From the NCBI GenBank assembly GCA_902597015.1, contig CACJWQ010000004.1:17930-81929 (forward strand): a stretch of 64,000 nt of DNA, read 5' to 3'. The notes under the pieces are model-generated. The model saw nothing but the letters and a program-made list of their open reading frames with translations. It had not been told where the DNA came from and made no database searches. Numbering within the stretch: position 1 is the first letter of the stretch; every line of letters begins with the position of its first letter. This stretch comes from an uncultured Alphaproteobacteria bacterium. GTDB lineage: Bacteria > Pseudomonadota > Alphaproteobacteria > HIMB59 > GCA-002718135. This document shows, piece by piece, positions 30,020 through 40,829 of this stretch. Both the position numbers and the translations under genes were made by a program.

Positions 30020-31198
30020 ATGGTTAGTAAACTTTTATCAAACGTGATGCCAACTTATGGGAACAAATCTCTTGAATTTGCAAAAGGTAAAGGATGTTAT
30101 TTATACTCTATTCAAAATACAAAATATTTAGATTTTGCAAGTGGAATAGCTGTAAATTCTCTTGGTCATTGTCATCCTAAGCTTATAAAGGCGCTTAATA
30201 AGCAATCGAAACAACTCTGGCATGTTTCAAACTTATATAAAATTAAAAAACAGGAACAATTTGCAAAATTACTTTGTAAAAATTCTTTTGCAGACAAAGT
30301 CTTTTTTACTAATTCAGGAGCTGAGTCAATTGAATGTGGAATTAAAATAATAAGAGGATATCATTCATATTACAAGACTAACAAAACAGAGATTATTACT
30401 TTTGATGGCGCTTTTCATGGCAGAACTTATGGAGCACTTTCTGCACAAAAAAACAAAAAATACTCTAATGGTTTTGGCCCTATGCTGAAAGGGTTTAAAC
30501 AAATCGAATTTAATAATGAAAAAAAATTAATATCGGCAATAAACAAAAAAACAGCTGGTATTATTATTGAGCCAATTCAAGGAGAAGGAGGTATTCGCCC
30601 TGCCAATCTAAGTTTTTTAAAATTACTACGAAAAATCTGTAACGAAAAGAAAATCTTACTTTTTTTCGATGAGGTTCAGTGTGGATTTGGAAGATCAGGT
30701 AAATTATTTTCACATGAATGGGCAAAAATAAAACCTGATATTATGTCTGTAGCAAAAGGTATTGGATCTGGTTTTCCACTTGGTGCTTGTATGTCAACAA
30801 ACAAAGCATGCGTTGCAATGACTAAAGGTAGTCATGGATCAACTTATGGTGGTAATCCGTTAGCCATGAGTGTAGGTTTAGAAGTCTTAAAAATTATCTC
30901 TAATAAAACATTTCTTACAAAAGTTGATAAAACTGCAAGATATTTCTGGAAAAATTTAAAAAAATTAGAGAATTCATCAAATATTATTTCAGAAGTTAGA
31001 GGTGCAGGACTTTTATTGGGAATTAAAACAAATATTAGCAATATAGATTTTTCTGAACAACTTAAAAAAAATAAATTACTAAATGTACCTGCTGCAGATA
31101 ATACAGTAAGATTAGCCCCACCACTTATTGTATCTTATAAAGAGATTGATAAATCATTAACAATAATTAAAAAAAGTTTAAAAGAACTATCAAGATGA
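30020..31198 (+). CDS. argD: Acetylornithine/succinyldiaminopimelate aminotransferase
   Basis: YLDFASGIAVNSLGHCHP, FFTNSGAESIECGIK, FDEVQCGFGRSGKLFSHEWAKIKPDIMSVAKGIGSGFPLGA. Confidence 0.93.
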   Translation: MVSKLLSNVMPTYGNKSLEFAKGKGCYLYSIQNTKYLDFASGIAVNSLGHCHPKLIKALNKQSKQLWHVSNLYKIKKQEQFAKLLCKNSFADKVFFTNSGAESIECGIKIIRGYHSYYKTNKTEIITFDGAFHGRTYGALSAQKNKKYSNGFGPMLKGFKQIEFNNEKKLISAINKKTAGIIIEPIQGEGGIRPANLSFLKLLRKICNEKKILLFFDEVQCGFGRSGKLFSHEWAKIKPDIMSVAKGIGSGFPLGACMSTNKACVAMTKGSHGSTYGGNPLAMSVGLEVLKIISNKTFLTKVDKTARYFWKNLKKLENSSNIISEVRGAGLLLGIKTNISNIDFSEQLKKNKLLNVPAADNTVRLAPPLIVSYKEIDKSLTIIKKSLKELSR

Positions 31199-32091
31199 AG
31201 CATTTTATTGATATTAATAGTTTTAAAAAAAAAGAAATTGATGAAATAATTTCTCTTGCTAAAAAAATCAAAAAAAACCCAAAAAAATATTCTTCATCTT
31301 GCAAAGATAAAACTCTCGGTTTAATTTTTGAAAAACAATCACTAAGAACCAGATTAAGCTTTAATGTTGGAATGCAAAAATTAGGAGGTTCTGTTTTAGA
31401 ATTGCAAAGTAAAGATATTGGGTTTGATAATAAAAGAGAAAAAGCTGAAGATGTTCTTAATGTATTAAGTCAATATATTGATTGTTTAATGATAAGAAAT
31501 AATAATCACAAACAAATAGTAAATTTAAGCAACGAAAATATTCTGCCAATTATAAATGGTTTAACTGAATATAGTCATCCATGCCAAATCCTTGGTGATT
31601 TTTTAACTCTACACGAGTATCTTAAAAATATAAAAAATGCTAATATTTCGTGGATAGGTGATTATAATAATGTCTTACGTTCATTTATTCATCTTCAAAA
31701 TATTTATAATTTCAAACTGAATATAATTATTCCAAAAGAAATTTTTAAAAAATATAAAAAAGAGTTTCTAGAATACAAAAACAAAAATTTAAATCATTTT
31801 TTTGATCCTATCTTAGGCACAAAAAATTCAAACTGTATAATGACTGATGTTTGGGTCTCTATGGGTGAAAAAAATGAAAATAAAAAAAAATTATTCAAAA
31901 ATTATACAGTAAATAAAAAAATTATTAACAATGCTAAAAATAATGTAATTTTTATGCATTGCCTGCCTGCTAAAAGAGAACAAGAGGTGACATCAGAGGT
32001 CCTTGATGGGAAAAATTCTGTTGTATTAATGCAAGCAAAAAATCGAATGTATATTCAACAAGCTATATTAATCTATGTACTTAAAAAATAG
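31195..32091 (+). CDS. argF: Ornithine carbamoyltransferase
   Basis: FEKQSLRTRLSFNVGMQKLGG, EYSHPCQILGDFLTLHEY, FMHCLPAKREQEVTSEV; 4-bp overlap with argD. Confidence 0.95.
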   Translation: MKHFIDINSFKKKEIDEIISLAKKIKKNPKKYSSSCKDKTLGLIFEKQSLRTRLSFNVGMQKLGGSVLELQSKDIGFDNKREKAEDVLNVLSQYIDCLMIRNNNHKQIVNLSNENILPIINGLTEYSHPCQILGDFLTLHEYLKNIKNANISWIGDYNNVLRSFIHLQNIYNFKLNIIIPKEIFKKYKKEFLEYKNKNLNHFFDPILGTKNSNCIMTDVWVSMGEKNENKKKLFKNYTVNKKIINNAKNNVIFMHCLPAKREQEVTSEVLDGKNSVVLMQAKNRMYIQQAILIYVLKK

Positions 32092-32647
32092 TTTTATTTT
32101 GATTTTTTTAATGGTTCTATCTTGCCAACCTGTTGAAATATTAAAACCTATTGAAATTGATACTTCCAAACTTGATACTATTTCAATAAATGCAAAAGTT
32201 ATTGAAATTGATAATAAATATAATTCTGTATTTTCTCAAAATAATATTGAAGAAAAAATTAAACAAACTCCTATTGACATAATAGTAGAATGGAATCAGC
32301 AAAATATTTTAAAAATTGGAGATGAAAATAAATTAATTATTAATATTTTAGATGCATCTATCACAAAAAATGAAATAGAAAATATTGATGCCAAAAAATA
32401 TGAAGAAAAAACAATATTTAAATATGAATTATTTTTTCTTGTTGAATATGAACTTTATGATGATAGTGGTTTTTTAAAAGCAAATACAACTGTTGAAACT
32501 TCAAGATCTACAACATCTCAAAAATATATTTCATTAAATGAAGTTGAAATAATTATTAATGATTTATTAACTACAGCAATTAAAGATTATATAAATGAAA
32601 CTAAAAACCAATTATCTATTTATATGAAAGATTATTTAAGTATTTAG
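32075..32647 (+). CDS. Putative lipoprotein of unknown function
   Basis: LIFLMVLSCQPVE lipobox; no recognised domain; overlaps the argF 3' end by 17 bp. Confidence 0.6.
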   Translation: MYLKNSFILIFLMVLSCQPVEILKPIEIDTSKLDTISINAKVIEIDNKYNSVFSQNNIEEKIKQTPIDIIVEWNQQNILKIGDENKLIINILDASITKNEIENIDAKKYEEKTIFKYELFFLVEYELYDDSGFLKANTTVETSRSTTSQKYISLNEVEIIINDLLTTAIKDYINETKNQLSIYMKDYLSI

Positions 32648-34092
32648 CTTCTCCAAAAATTCATAGATAATAGAACTAAGACAGTAAAAATCTCAAGTCT
32701 TCCAATAATCATTGTTAGGGACAATATCCATTTGGCACCATTGTCTAATAAAAAATAATTTCCACTAGGTCCAATAATTTCACCTAAACCAGGACCAACA
32801 TTTGATATTGCTGAAGCTGCTGCTGAAAATGCGGTTAGAAAATCTAAATTAAATAGACTTAACGATACAGCAGATAAAATAAATATGAATATATACATAA
32901 AGAAAAAACCCATGATTGAGTTGTAAGTATTTTCATTTACTGTTTTACCATTAAACCTCATAACCAGGACTGCATGAGGTTGAGTCAGTTTCCTTATTTG
33001 AGTAATTGCACCTCTGAACAATATTTGTAATCTAAATATTTTAATTCCCCCCGTAGTAGAGCCAGCACATCCACCAACAAACATAATAATCATCATAATT
33101 ACAATTCCAAAACTTCCCCAATTAGAAAAATTACTACTAGTATAACCAGTCCCAGTTAAAATGGATGTAATATTAAATACAGCAATTCTAAATGCAGAGA
33201 TTATGTTTATAGATTGATTAGCACTTAACCAAAGTGTGGTTAGAGTAATAATTATTAACAAAACAATAAAAAATAATTTAATTTGATCATCTCTAAAAAT
33301 TAATTTTTTTTGATTGTGAATAAATTGTAAATACAAAACAAATGGTAAACTGCCAACTAACATAAAAATAACACTTACAATTTCAATTTGAAAAGAGTCA
33401 AAATACAAAAATGATTGATCATAATTAGAAAAACCACCAGTTGAAATTGTTGTCATTGCATGAATAATGGAGTCAAAGCCTTTCATTCCATTCATGAAAT
33501 ATAAAAAACCACAAATAAGAGATAAAGAAATGTAAAGAAGAAATAATTCAAGAACAAATCGATTTACCTTGGGAATTGTTTTTTCATAAGGATCATCATG
33601 TTCCATATGTAAAAGTTGCATTCCACCGATTTGTAAAGTTGGTAATATAGCCATTGCAAGAACGATTATTCCTATACCACCAAACCATTGAAGAAGAGAT
33701 CTCCATATTAATATACCTTCAGATAAGTTTTCTAAATTATTGATAACTGTTGACCCAGTTGTAGTTATTCCACTTACTGATTCAAAAAAAGCATCAGTAT
33801 AAGACAATGAAGAAGATGAATATATAAATGGAATTGCACCAAAAATAGAAATAACTAACCAAGATGAAATTGTTAATAAAAAAGCTTGTCTGATACCAAG
33901 TTTAATATTTTTTTTTCTAAATGAAAAATATAAAATTATACCAATAAAGAATGTGATTAAACTTGAGTAAAAAAATTGTAACCAATCATAATTACCATAA
34001 TAAAGATCAAAAAACATTGGTATGAGCATTGCTAATGCCTCAATACAAATTAATAATCCAATAATATTTAATATTGACCTAAAGTCTCTCAT
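32644..34092 (-). CDS. trkH: TrkH-family potassium uptake protein
   Basis: FFESVSGITTTGSTV, HAMTTISTGGFSNYD, NITSILTGTGYTSSNF, MFVGGCAGSTTGGIKIFR, ISNVGPGLGEIIGPSGNY. Confidence 0.93.
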   Translation of the reverse strand: MRDFRSILNIIGLLICIEALAMLIPMFFDLYYGNYDWLQFFYSSLITFFIGIILYFSFRKKNIKLGIRQAFLLTISSWLVISIFGAIPFIYSSSSLSYTDAFFESVSGITTTGSTVINNLENLSEGILIWRSLLQWFGGIGIIVLAMAILPTLQIGGMQLLHMEHDDPYEKTIPKVNRFVLELFLLYISLSLICGFLYFMNGMKGFDSIIHAMTTISTGGFSNYDQSFLYFDSFQIEIVSVIFMLVGSLPFVLYLQFIHNQKKLIFRDDQIKLFFIVLLIIITLTTLWLSANQSINIISAFRIAVFNITSILTGTGYTSSNFSNWGSFGIVIMMIIMFVGGCAGSTTGGIKIFRLQILFRGAITQIRKLTQPHAVLVMRFNGKTVNENTYNSIMGFFFMYIFIFILSAVSLSLFNLDFLTAFSAAASAISNVGPGLGEIIGPSGNYFLLDNGAKWILSLTMIIGRLEIFTVLVLLSMNFWRS

Positions 34093-34104
34093 TGTTTTTG
34101 TGAA

Positions 34105-34497
34105 TTAATTTAATTTATTAATTTCAAACGGTGTATCTAATGAAAATTGTGGTATTTGAACATTAAAAGTATTTCCATCATCACGTTGCATCTCATAACT
34201 TCCTTCCATAAACCCTGATGATGTAGTTAGTGGTGTACCACTTGTATATTCAAATTTTTCACCTGGATTTAGTATTGGTTGTTCACCCACTACACCTTTG
34301 CCTCGTACTTCTTGAAGAGTGCCATTAGCATCAATAATTTTCCAGTGTCTATTTACTAGCTGCACTTTTTCATTACCCTGATTATCAATTGTTACTTTAT
34401 AAGCCCATACATAATGTTGATCTTCTGGCTCAGATTGATCTTCAAGATAGTAGGGCTTAACGGTAATGCTTATTTTTTTTGTCGTTTTAGAATACAT
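34105..34497 (-). CDS. apaG: ApaG (Co2+/Mg2+ efflux-associated) protein
   Basis: ISITVKPYYLEDQSEPEDQHYVWAYKVTIDNQGNEKVQLVNRHWKIIDANGTLQEVRGKGVVGEQPILNPGEKFEYTSGTPL. Confidence 0.96.
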   Translation of the reverse strand: MYSKTTKKISITVKPYYLEDQSEPEDQHYVWAYKVTIDNQGNEKVQLVNRHWKIIDANGTLQEVRGKGVVGEQPILNPGEKFEYTSGTPLTTSSGFMEGSYEMQRDDGNTFNVQIPQFSLDTPFEINKLN

Positions 34498-34537
34498 TGA
34501 AAAAAGCTCAATATACCAAAATAATTATAAAAAAAAG

Positions 34538-35446
34538 TTAATTTGCTTTTTTTATTTCCACTCTTCTATTTGCGGGTTGTTTGGTATCATCTGGAGTATC
34601 TATAGCTAAAGATTCCTCACCTTTGCCTAAAATTTTAATACTACTTTGATTAATTCCGTAATTAATTAAAATTTCTTTTACAACCTCTGCTCTTTTGATT
34701 GATAATGATAAATTATATTTATTTGTTCCTTTAGTATCAGTATGTCCAACGACAAGATACTCATTAATAACACTACCATAATTATTTAAAAATATTTTTA
34801 TTTTGTCTTTACTTATTTCTGATAAATTAAATTTATCAAAATCAAAATATATTATTTGTATTAATTCTTTATTATCATTTTTAGTAACAATTGTTACTTC
34901 ATCCTTCGTTTCATTTTCTAGATCATTATTTTTGATATTTGAAGTTTCATGATCATTTTTTTTATTAGATATTTTTTCATAAATATTATGCATGGCATTT
35001 AAGAAATCATTCTTGCAACTATTAATATCCCATGTTTGCCAATTTTCTTCTTGTTGCTCTGACCAACAATCTAATGAAGAAATAGCTCTTGCTAAATTAA
35101 AAGGATCAATTTTTTTTGCATCTTTATAAATTGTCATAAGGTTATCATATGCAATTTTTATTTCATTAATATTCTCTTCTGGAATTTTCCAATATGAAAT
35201 TTCTTCAGGATATATTTTATCAGTTTCTAAACTCTTGAGAGCTTTTTCAGAATATAATTTTGCTGAATTCCAATCGTGCATTTCCTCTGCCTCAAAACTA
35301 GCTCTTTTTTTGTATTCTGACAATAAGTGTTCTTGAAAGTTTTTTGGATCTTTACTTTCCATCTTAGAGAGTTCTTTATAGCTAGCTGAACAACCACCTA
35401 AAAATATTAGTAAAGAGATAGTAGGTATTAATAATTTAAATTTCAT
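34538..35446 (-). CDS. OmpA-family C-terminal domain lipoprotein
   Basis: Lipobox FLGGCSAS; IIYFDFDKFNLSEISKDKIKIFLNNYG...VVGHTDTKGTNKYNLSLSIKRAEVVKEILINYGI...PANRRVEI. Confidence 0.88.
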   Translation of the reverse strand: MKFKLLIPTISLLIFLGGCSASYKELSKMESKDPKNFQEHLLSEYKKRASFEAEEMHDWNSAKLYSEKALKSLETDKIYPEEISYWKIPEENINEIKIAYDNLMTIYKDAKKIDPFNLARAISSLDCWSEQQEENWQTWDINSCKNDFLNAMHNIYEKISNKKNDHETSNIKNNDLENETKDEVTIVTKNDNKELIQIIYFDFDKFNLSEISKDKIKIFLNNYGSVINEYLVVGHTDTKGTNKYNLSLSIKRAEVVKEILINYGINQSSIKILGKGEESLAIDTPDDTKQPANRRVEIKKAN

Positions 35447-35597
35447 AAAGCATAAATATCAAAATTTGCTGTCAAAACTAAGACGAAATCTTGACTTAAT
35501 TAAGGTCCACCATTTTTTTTACATCGCATACATTTTATCATTGCGGAGTATTTAAAGATTAAATACAGAAATAGCATATTTATTTAAGGAGTTTATA

Positions 35598-36929
35598 ATG
35601 ATTAAACATTCTACGTCGGTGGATCAATCGGACAGAAAGGTTCCCTACAATTTAAGACAAAGTGGTCCTACACCAGTCCAAATGCTTATTTCAACCAGAG
35701 TGAGAAAATCACCTTATTGGCATTTGTCAATGGAGGCGGGATGTTGGAGAGCAACAGTTTACAATAGAATCTACCATCCAAGAGGTTATGTAAAACCAGA
35801 AGATGGTGGAGCAATGGTTGAGTATGAGGCAATTAAAAATCATGTCACCATGTGGAATGTTGCAGTTGAAAGACAAATTCAAGTTAAAGGCCCTGATGCT
35901 GAGGCTTTTGTTGATTACGTTATAACAAGAGATGCAACAAAAATATCTCCAATGAGAGGAAGATATGTTATTCTTTGTAATCAATATGGGGGTGTTTTAA
36001 ATGACCCTATTCTTCTAAGAATTTCAAAGGACGAGTTTTGGTTTTCATTATCTGACTCAGATATTGGTCTTTATTTACAGGGTGTAAATCATGATAATAG
36101 GTTTAATGTTCATATTGATGAAATTGATGTAAGCCCAGTTCAAATTCAAGGCCCTAAAGCGCATGCTTTGATGAATGATTTAATAGGTGATCAAGTTAAA
36201 GTTGATGAAATGCCATTCTATGGACTTGCCGCAGCGAAAGTAGGTGGAAGAGATTGTATAATTTCTCAAACAGGTTTCTCTGGAGAGGCTGGATTTGAAA
36301 TCTATTTATATGAGTCTACTAAGTATGCTGATGATATGTGGAATGCTGTTTTAGAAGCAGGAAAAAAACATAATCTTATGGTTATAGCACCGGCTCATCA
36401 CCGTAGAATACAAGCAGGAATTCTATCTTGGGGTCAAGACATGGATAATCAGCATAATCCTTTTCAATGTAATTTAGGCTATCAAGTATCTTTATCTGGT
36501 AAAGGTGAATGGAATAAAACTTCTGATTATGTTGGTAAGGCTGTTCTTGAAAAGATGAAGGCAGATTTAAAAGATGGAAAAAAACCATACAAGCTTCAGT
36601 TAGTTGGATTAAGCTTAGGTGGAAAACCTATCGAAGAATATGCTCCTGATTTTTGGCTTGTTTCAGAAGATGGTAATGAACCTTGTGGATTCATAACATC
36701 TCCTTGGTATCATCCTGAACAAGGAAGGAACATTGCTATGGGCTATGTACCATTTGATGGAACTCTAAATAAAAATGGTTTTCCTATCGGAAATTTTGGT
36801 CGTAAATTCAAGGTTCATCTACCTGATCAATATGCAGATACACCTGGTGTTCCAGTAGATGCAGAAGTTGTGCCAATCCCTTTTACTGAATCACACAACG
36901 CTAATACTAGAGAAGTAGTAGATAAATAA
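35598..36929 (+). CDS. DmdA/GcvT-family tetrahydrofolate-dependent methyltransferase-like protein
   Basis: VEYEAIKNHVTMWNVAVERQIQVKGPDAEAFVDYVITRDATKISPMRGRYVILCNQYGGVLNDPILLRISKDEFWFSLSDSD; SQTGFSGEAGFEIYLYE; RRIQAGILSWGQDMD. Strong DmdA-like N-terminus; the substrate loop is not canonical DmdA. Confidence 0.8.
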   Translation: MIKHSTSVDQSDRKVPYNLRQSGPTPVQMLISTRVRKSPYWHLSMEAGCWRATVYNRIYHPRGYVKPEDGGAMVEYEAIKNHVTMWNVAVERQIQVKGPDAEAFVDYVITRDATKISPMRGRYVILCNQYGGVLNDPILLRISKDEFWFSLSDSDIGLYLQGVNHDNRFNVHIDEIDVSPVQIQGPKAHALMNDLIGDQVKVDEMPFYGLAAAKVGGRDCIISQTGFSGEAGFEIYLYESTKYADDMWNAVLEAGKKHNLMVIAPAHHRRIQAGILSWGQDMDNQHNPFQCNLGYQVSLSGKGEWNKTSDYVGKAVLEKMKADLKDGKKPYKLQLVGLSLGGKPIEEYAPDFWLVSEDGNEPCGFITSPWYHPEQGRNIAMGYVPFDGTLNKNGFPIGNFGRKFKVHLPDQYADTPGVPVDAEVVPIPFTESHNANTREVVDK

Positions 36930-36937
36930 AATATTTT

Positions 36938-36968
36938 AAGAAGCTCTATTTAATTAATAGGGCTTCTT
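36938..36968. terminator. Bidirectional terminator-like hairpin between convergent genes
   Basis: AAGAAGCTCTATT-TAATT-AATAGGGCTTCTT, 13-bp stem with one G-T, between the convergent DmdA-like and DsbA-like genes. Confidence 0.75.
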
Positions 36969-37588
36969 TAATTTAATAAAGCTTTTATTCTATCAATAGA
37001 TATATAACCAACAACAAGTTCTTCATTAACAAAAAAAGTAGGAGTACCTCGAGCACCCGATCCATTAGCTAAAAAAGAACTCAGTCTTACAATATTATTA
37101 ACACCTTCTTTTGTCATATCGATATTTAATTTAGCATCATTTAACTCAAGGTTTTCAATTATCTGTTTTAGTTTTGCATTGTTTAAATTTCCTTCAACTT
37201 CAAACAACGCATTATGAAAATCGATACCTTTGTTCTGCATGTTTGCAGCTATAACCATATTTGCTAGTAATTTAGAAGACTCACTTAAAATTGGATGTTG
37301 TAAGAATACTATTCGTGTATCTTTTCTTTCACTTGCAATCTGAAGTAATTCAGGATGTACTTTTTTACAATATCCGCAAAAGTAATCCATAAATTCAATA
37401 ATGGTATTGTTCGCATTTTCATCACCAATTTGAACAATTCCCTCTTCAGGAATAACATCTAATATTTTTAAATGAAAAGGCTTAGACTCATCAAAAAACA
37501 ATTCTTTAAGAGTCATTTCAGCCTTTATAGGAAGACAAATAAACGCACTCATTATAACCACCAAAATTATTTTTTTGAAGTATCTCAT
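36968..37588 (-). CDS. DsbA-family thioredoxin-fold protein
   Basis: Signal peptide; NTIIEFMDYFCGYCKKVHPEL (CGYC), GARGTPTFFVNEELVVGYISIDRI. Confidence 0.88.
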   Translation of the reverse strand: MRYFKKIILVVIMSAFICLPIKAEMTLKELFFDESKPFHLKILDVIPEEGIVQIGDENANNTIIEFMDYFCGYCKKVHPELLQIASERKDTRIVFLQHPILSESSKLLANMVIAANMQNKGIDFHNALFEVEGNLNNAKLKQIIENLELNDAKLNIDMTKEGVNNIVRLSSFLANGSGARGTPTFFVNEELVVGYISIDRIKALLN

Positions 37589-37642
37589 GATTGACCCACC
37601 TTATTTAATATGATTAATGAAGTACAGTATTAAATAGTAATA

Positions 37643-40078
37643 ATGAAATCAAAGTCAAAAGTAGTCGTAATCGGTGGAGGTGCTGTAGGCGTTAGCACTC
37701 TCTATCATTTAGCTAAAAAAGGTTGGTCAGATGTAGTCCTGGTTGAAAGAAAGGAATTAACTTCAGGATCAACATGGCATGCAGCAGGGTTACTTCCATT
37801 ATTCAACATGAGTTATTCGGTAGGTCAATTGCATAAATACGCAGTCAAACTTTACAAAACTCTTGAAGAAGAAACAGGACAAAAAGTTGGTTTTAGTGTG
37901 GTTTCTAATATCCGTTTAGCAACTACTCAAGATAGAATGGATGAGTATTATCAATATTCAGGAGTCGCAAAAACGATAGGTGTAGATGTTAAATTTTTAA
38001 CACCTGAACAAGTAAAAGAAATTTGGCCACTTTGTAATACAGATGGATTGATAGGTGCAATTCAGCATCCTGAAGATGGATACATCCAACCAGCAGATCT
38101 AACTCAAGCTCTTGCAAAAGGAGCAAGAGATAAAGGTGCAGAAATTTATAGAAATACTTCTGTAATAGGGATTAAAAAAAATAAAGATGACTTATGGATT
38201 GTAGAAACCGACAAAGGATCAATTGAATGTGAGCATGTAGTTTCATGTAGTGGTAATTTTGCTCGACAGACTGGAAAGATGGTCGGACTTGATATTCCAG
38301 TTATACCTGTTGAACACCAATACATAGTGACTGACGATCATCCTGAAATATTAAAAAGAAAAGAACAAGGACTTCCTGAAATGGGAGTCTTACGAGATTC
38401 TGATAGTTCTTGGTACATGCGTGAAGAAAGAGGAGGATTAATATTAGGGCCTTATGAAAAAGGAGCTCCAGTTTGCTATGTAGACGGACCTGACAAAGAA
38501 TCTGAATTCGAATTATTTCAAGAAGATCTAGAGCGTTTAGAACCTCACATTGAATCAGCAATGCATCGTGTTCCTATTTTTGGAGAAGTTGGAGTTAAGA
38601 AAGTTTACAATGGTGCTATTTGTTATACACCAGATGGAAGTCCAATTGTTGGACCGGCATGGGGACTTAAAAATTTCTGGTTAAATGAAGGTCATAGTTT
38701 TGGAATTACAGCAGCTGGCGGAGCTGGATGGCAAATTGCTGAGTGGATAGTAGATGGCGAACCTACAATTGATATGTTAGGTGTAGATCCAAGAAGATTT
38801 GGTGATTATGCTACAGAGGCATATTTGATTAAAAAGAATGAAGAAGCTTATGCGAATGTCTTTACAGTACACTATCCTGATGAAGAAAGAGAAGAGGGAC
38901 GTCCATTAAGACAAGCACCTTGTTATGATAGATTAAAAAATCTTGGTGCAGTTTTTGGTCAAAAGTTTGGTTGGGAGCGCGCTAACTGGTTTGCTCCTTC
39001 AAAAGAATCACAAAAAGATGATTGGTCATTTAGAAGATCAAAATGGTTTGAGCATGTTGGCAACGAGTGCTTAAATGTTCAGGAAAATGCTGGTCTTCTA
39101 GATATGACTGCGTTTGCTAAATGCCGGATTTCAGGACCTGGTGCAGAAGAGTTTCTAGACTACTTGGTTGCAAATAAAATTCCAAAAAAAATTGGAAGAG
39201 TTAATCTTTGTCATGCGTTAAACACTGCTGGAGGAGTTCACTCAGAATTTACAATTGCAAAAGAAAAAGAAAATTCCTTTTATTTAGTTTCAGCAGGAGC
39301 ATTTCAACGATTAGATCATGATTGGCTTCATAAATGGATGCCCAAAGATGGATCAGTGATTTATGAAAATTTAACTAATAGTATGGGTGTTCTTGTTTTA
39401 GCAGGACCCAAATCAAGAGATATTCTATCTAAAATTACCAAGACTGATTTATCTAATGAAAATTTCCCTTGGCTATCATCAAAAAAAATTAATGTTGGTT
39501 TAGCTCCTAGTATCGCTATGCGTATGAATTTTGTTGGCGAACTCGGATGGGAATTACATCATCCAATTGAATATCAAAACCATATTTTTGATAAATTGAT
39601 GGAAGCAGGAAAAGATCATGGACTTAAACCATTTGGTATAAGAGCGATGGAAAGCTTACGTGTTGAAAAAACATATAAATTGGTTGGTACAGAAATGTCT
39701 ATAGAATACGCAGCTTTTGAGTCTGGGTTAGATAGATTTGTACATTTAAACAAAGGGAATTTTATTGGAAGAGATTCTCTCGTTAAATGGCAGCAAAATG
39801 GTTTTAAAAACAAAATGGTAACTTTAGAGGTTCATGATGTTGAAGATGCAGATGCATTGGGTAATAATCCAATTTATAATAATGGAAGAGTTATAGGTCG
39901 TGCGACAGGAGGTAACTATGGTTTTAGAGTGAAAAAATCATTAGCTATTGGTATGGTGAATCCTCAATTTGCTGACATTGGTCAAAAATTAGAAATGGAT
40001 ATATTAGATAAAAAATACAATGTAACTGTTATAGAGGATAGTCCTTATGATCCTAAAAATGAAAAACTAAAACAATAG
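37643..40078 (+). CDS. Dimethylglycine/sarcosine dehydrogenase-like FAD oxidoreductase with C-terminal GcvT domain
   Basis: [47 protein letters not shown]-terminal folate-binding GcvT module ([22 protein letters not shown]...[16 protein letters not shown]). Confidence 0.9.
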   Translation: MKSKSKVVVIGGGAVGVSTLYHLAKKGWSDVVLVERKELTSGSTWHAAGLLPLFNMSYSVGQLHKYAVKLYKTLEEETGQKVGFSVVSNIRLATTQDRMDEYYQYSGVAKTIGVDVKFLTPEQVKEIWPLCNTDGLIGAIQHPEDGYIQPADLTQALAKGARDKGAEIYRNTSVIGIKKNKDDLWIVETDKGSIECEHVVSCSGNFARQTGKMVGLDIPVIPVEHQYIVTDDHPEILKRKEQGLPEMGVLRDSDSSWYMREERGGLILGPYEKGAPVCYVDGPDKESEFELFQEDLERLEPHIESAMHRVPIFGEVGVKKVYNGAICYTPDGSPIVGPAWGLKNFWLNEGHSFGITAAGGAGWQIAEWIVDGEPTIDMLGVDPRRFGDYATEAYLIKKNEEAYANVFTVHYPDEEREEGRPLRQAPCYDRLKNLGAVFGQKFGWERANWFAPSKESQKDDWSFRRSKWFEHVGNECLNVQENAGLLDMTAFAKCRISGPGAEEFLDYLVANKIPKKIGRVNLCHALNTAGGVHSEFTIAKEKENSFYLVSAGAFQRLDHDWLHKWMPKDGSVIYENLTNSMGVLVLAGPKSRDILSKITKTDLSNENFPWLSSKKINVGLAPSIAMRMNFVGELGWELHHPIEYQNHIFDKLMEAGKDHGLKPFGIRAMESLRVEKTYKLVGTEMSIEYAAFESGLDRFVHLNKGNFIGRDSLVKWQQNGFKNKMVTLEVHDVEDADALGNNPIYNNGRVIGRATGGNYGFRVKKSLAIGMVNPQFADIGQKLEMDILDKKYNVTVIEDSPYDPKNEKLKQ

Positions 40079-40079
40079 T

Positions 40080-40829
40080 ATGAAGTTACTTGTTACCGTA
40101 AAAAGAGTCATAGATTATAATGTTCAAATCAGGGTTAAAGCTGATGGTTCTGGAGTTGAAAAAGATAATGTAAAAATGTCTATGAATCCTCCTGATGAAA
40201 ACGCAGTAGAAGAAGCTCTACGAATAAAAGAAGCTGGTAAAGCAGATGAGATTATAATTCTTTCTATAGGTAATGATAAGGCACAAGAAACTATTCGAAC
40301 TGCATTAGCAATGGGAGCTGATAGGGGTATTCATATTAAAACAGACAATGATTTAGAACCTCTAGCTATTTCTAAAATAATTTCTAAAGTTGCTGAAGAA
40401 GAAAAACCATCAATTATTTTAATGGGAAAACAAGCAATCGATGATGACTCTAATCAAACTGGTCAAATGACATCTGCATTACTCAATTGGCCTCAAGCTA
40501 CATTTGCATCTAAAATTGAAATTGATGGTCAAAATGCAATCGTTACTAGAGAAATAGATGAAGGTTTAGAAAGAATAAAAGTGTCTATACCATTTGTAGC
40601 ATCATGTGATCTTCGACTGAATGAACCTAGGTATGCTTCTTTACCAAATATAATGAAAGCAAAGAAAAAACCAATTGATACAAAAGAAGCATCTTCACTT
40701 GGTATAAATATAGAACCTAGAATTGAACAAATAAAAGTAGAAGAACCACCTGTTAGACAAAAAGGAATTATGGTAAGTGATGTTGCTGAATTGGTTCAAA
40801 AACTAAAACATGAGGCAAAAGTTATATGA
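40080..40829 (+). CDS. etfB: Electron transfer flavoprotein beta subunit
   Basis: [82 protein letters not shown]. Confidence 0.97.
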   Translation: MKLLVTVKRVIDYNVQIRVKADGSGVEKDNVKMSMNPPDENAVEEALRIKEAGKADEIIILSIGNDKAQETIRTALAMGADRGIHIKTDNDLEPLAISKIISKVAEEEKPSIILMGKQAIDDDSNQTGQMTSALLNWPQATFASKIEIDGQNAIVTREIDEGLERIKVSIPFVASCDLRLNEPRYASLPNIMKAKKKPIDTKEASSLGINIEPRIEQIKVEEPPVRQKGIMVSDVAELVQKLKHEAKVI

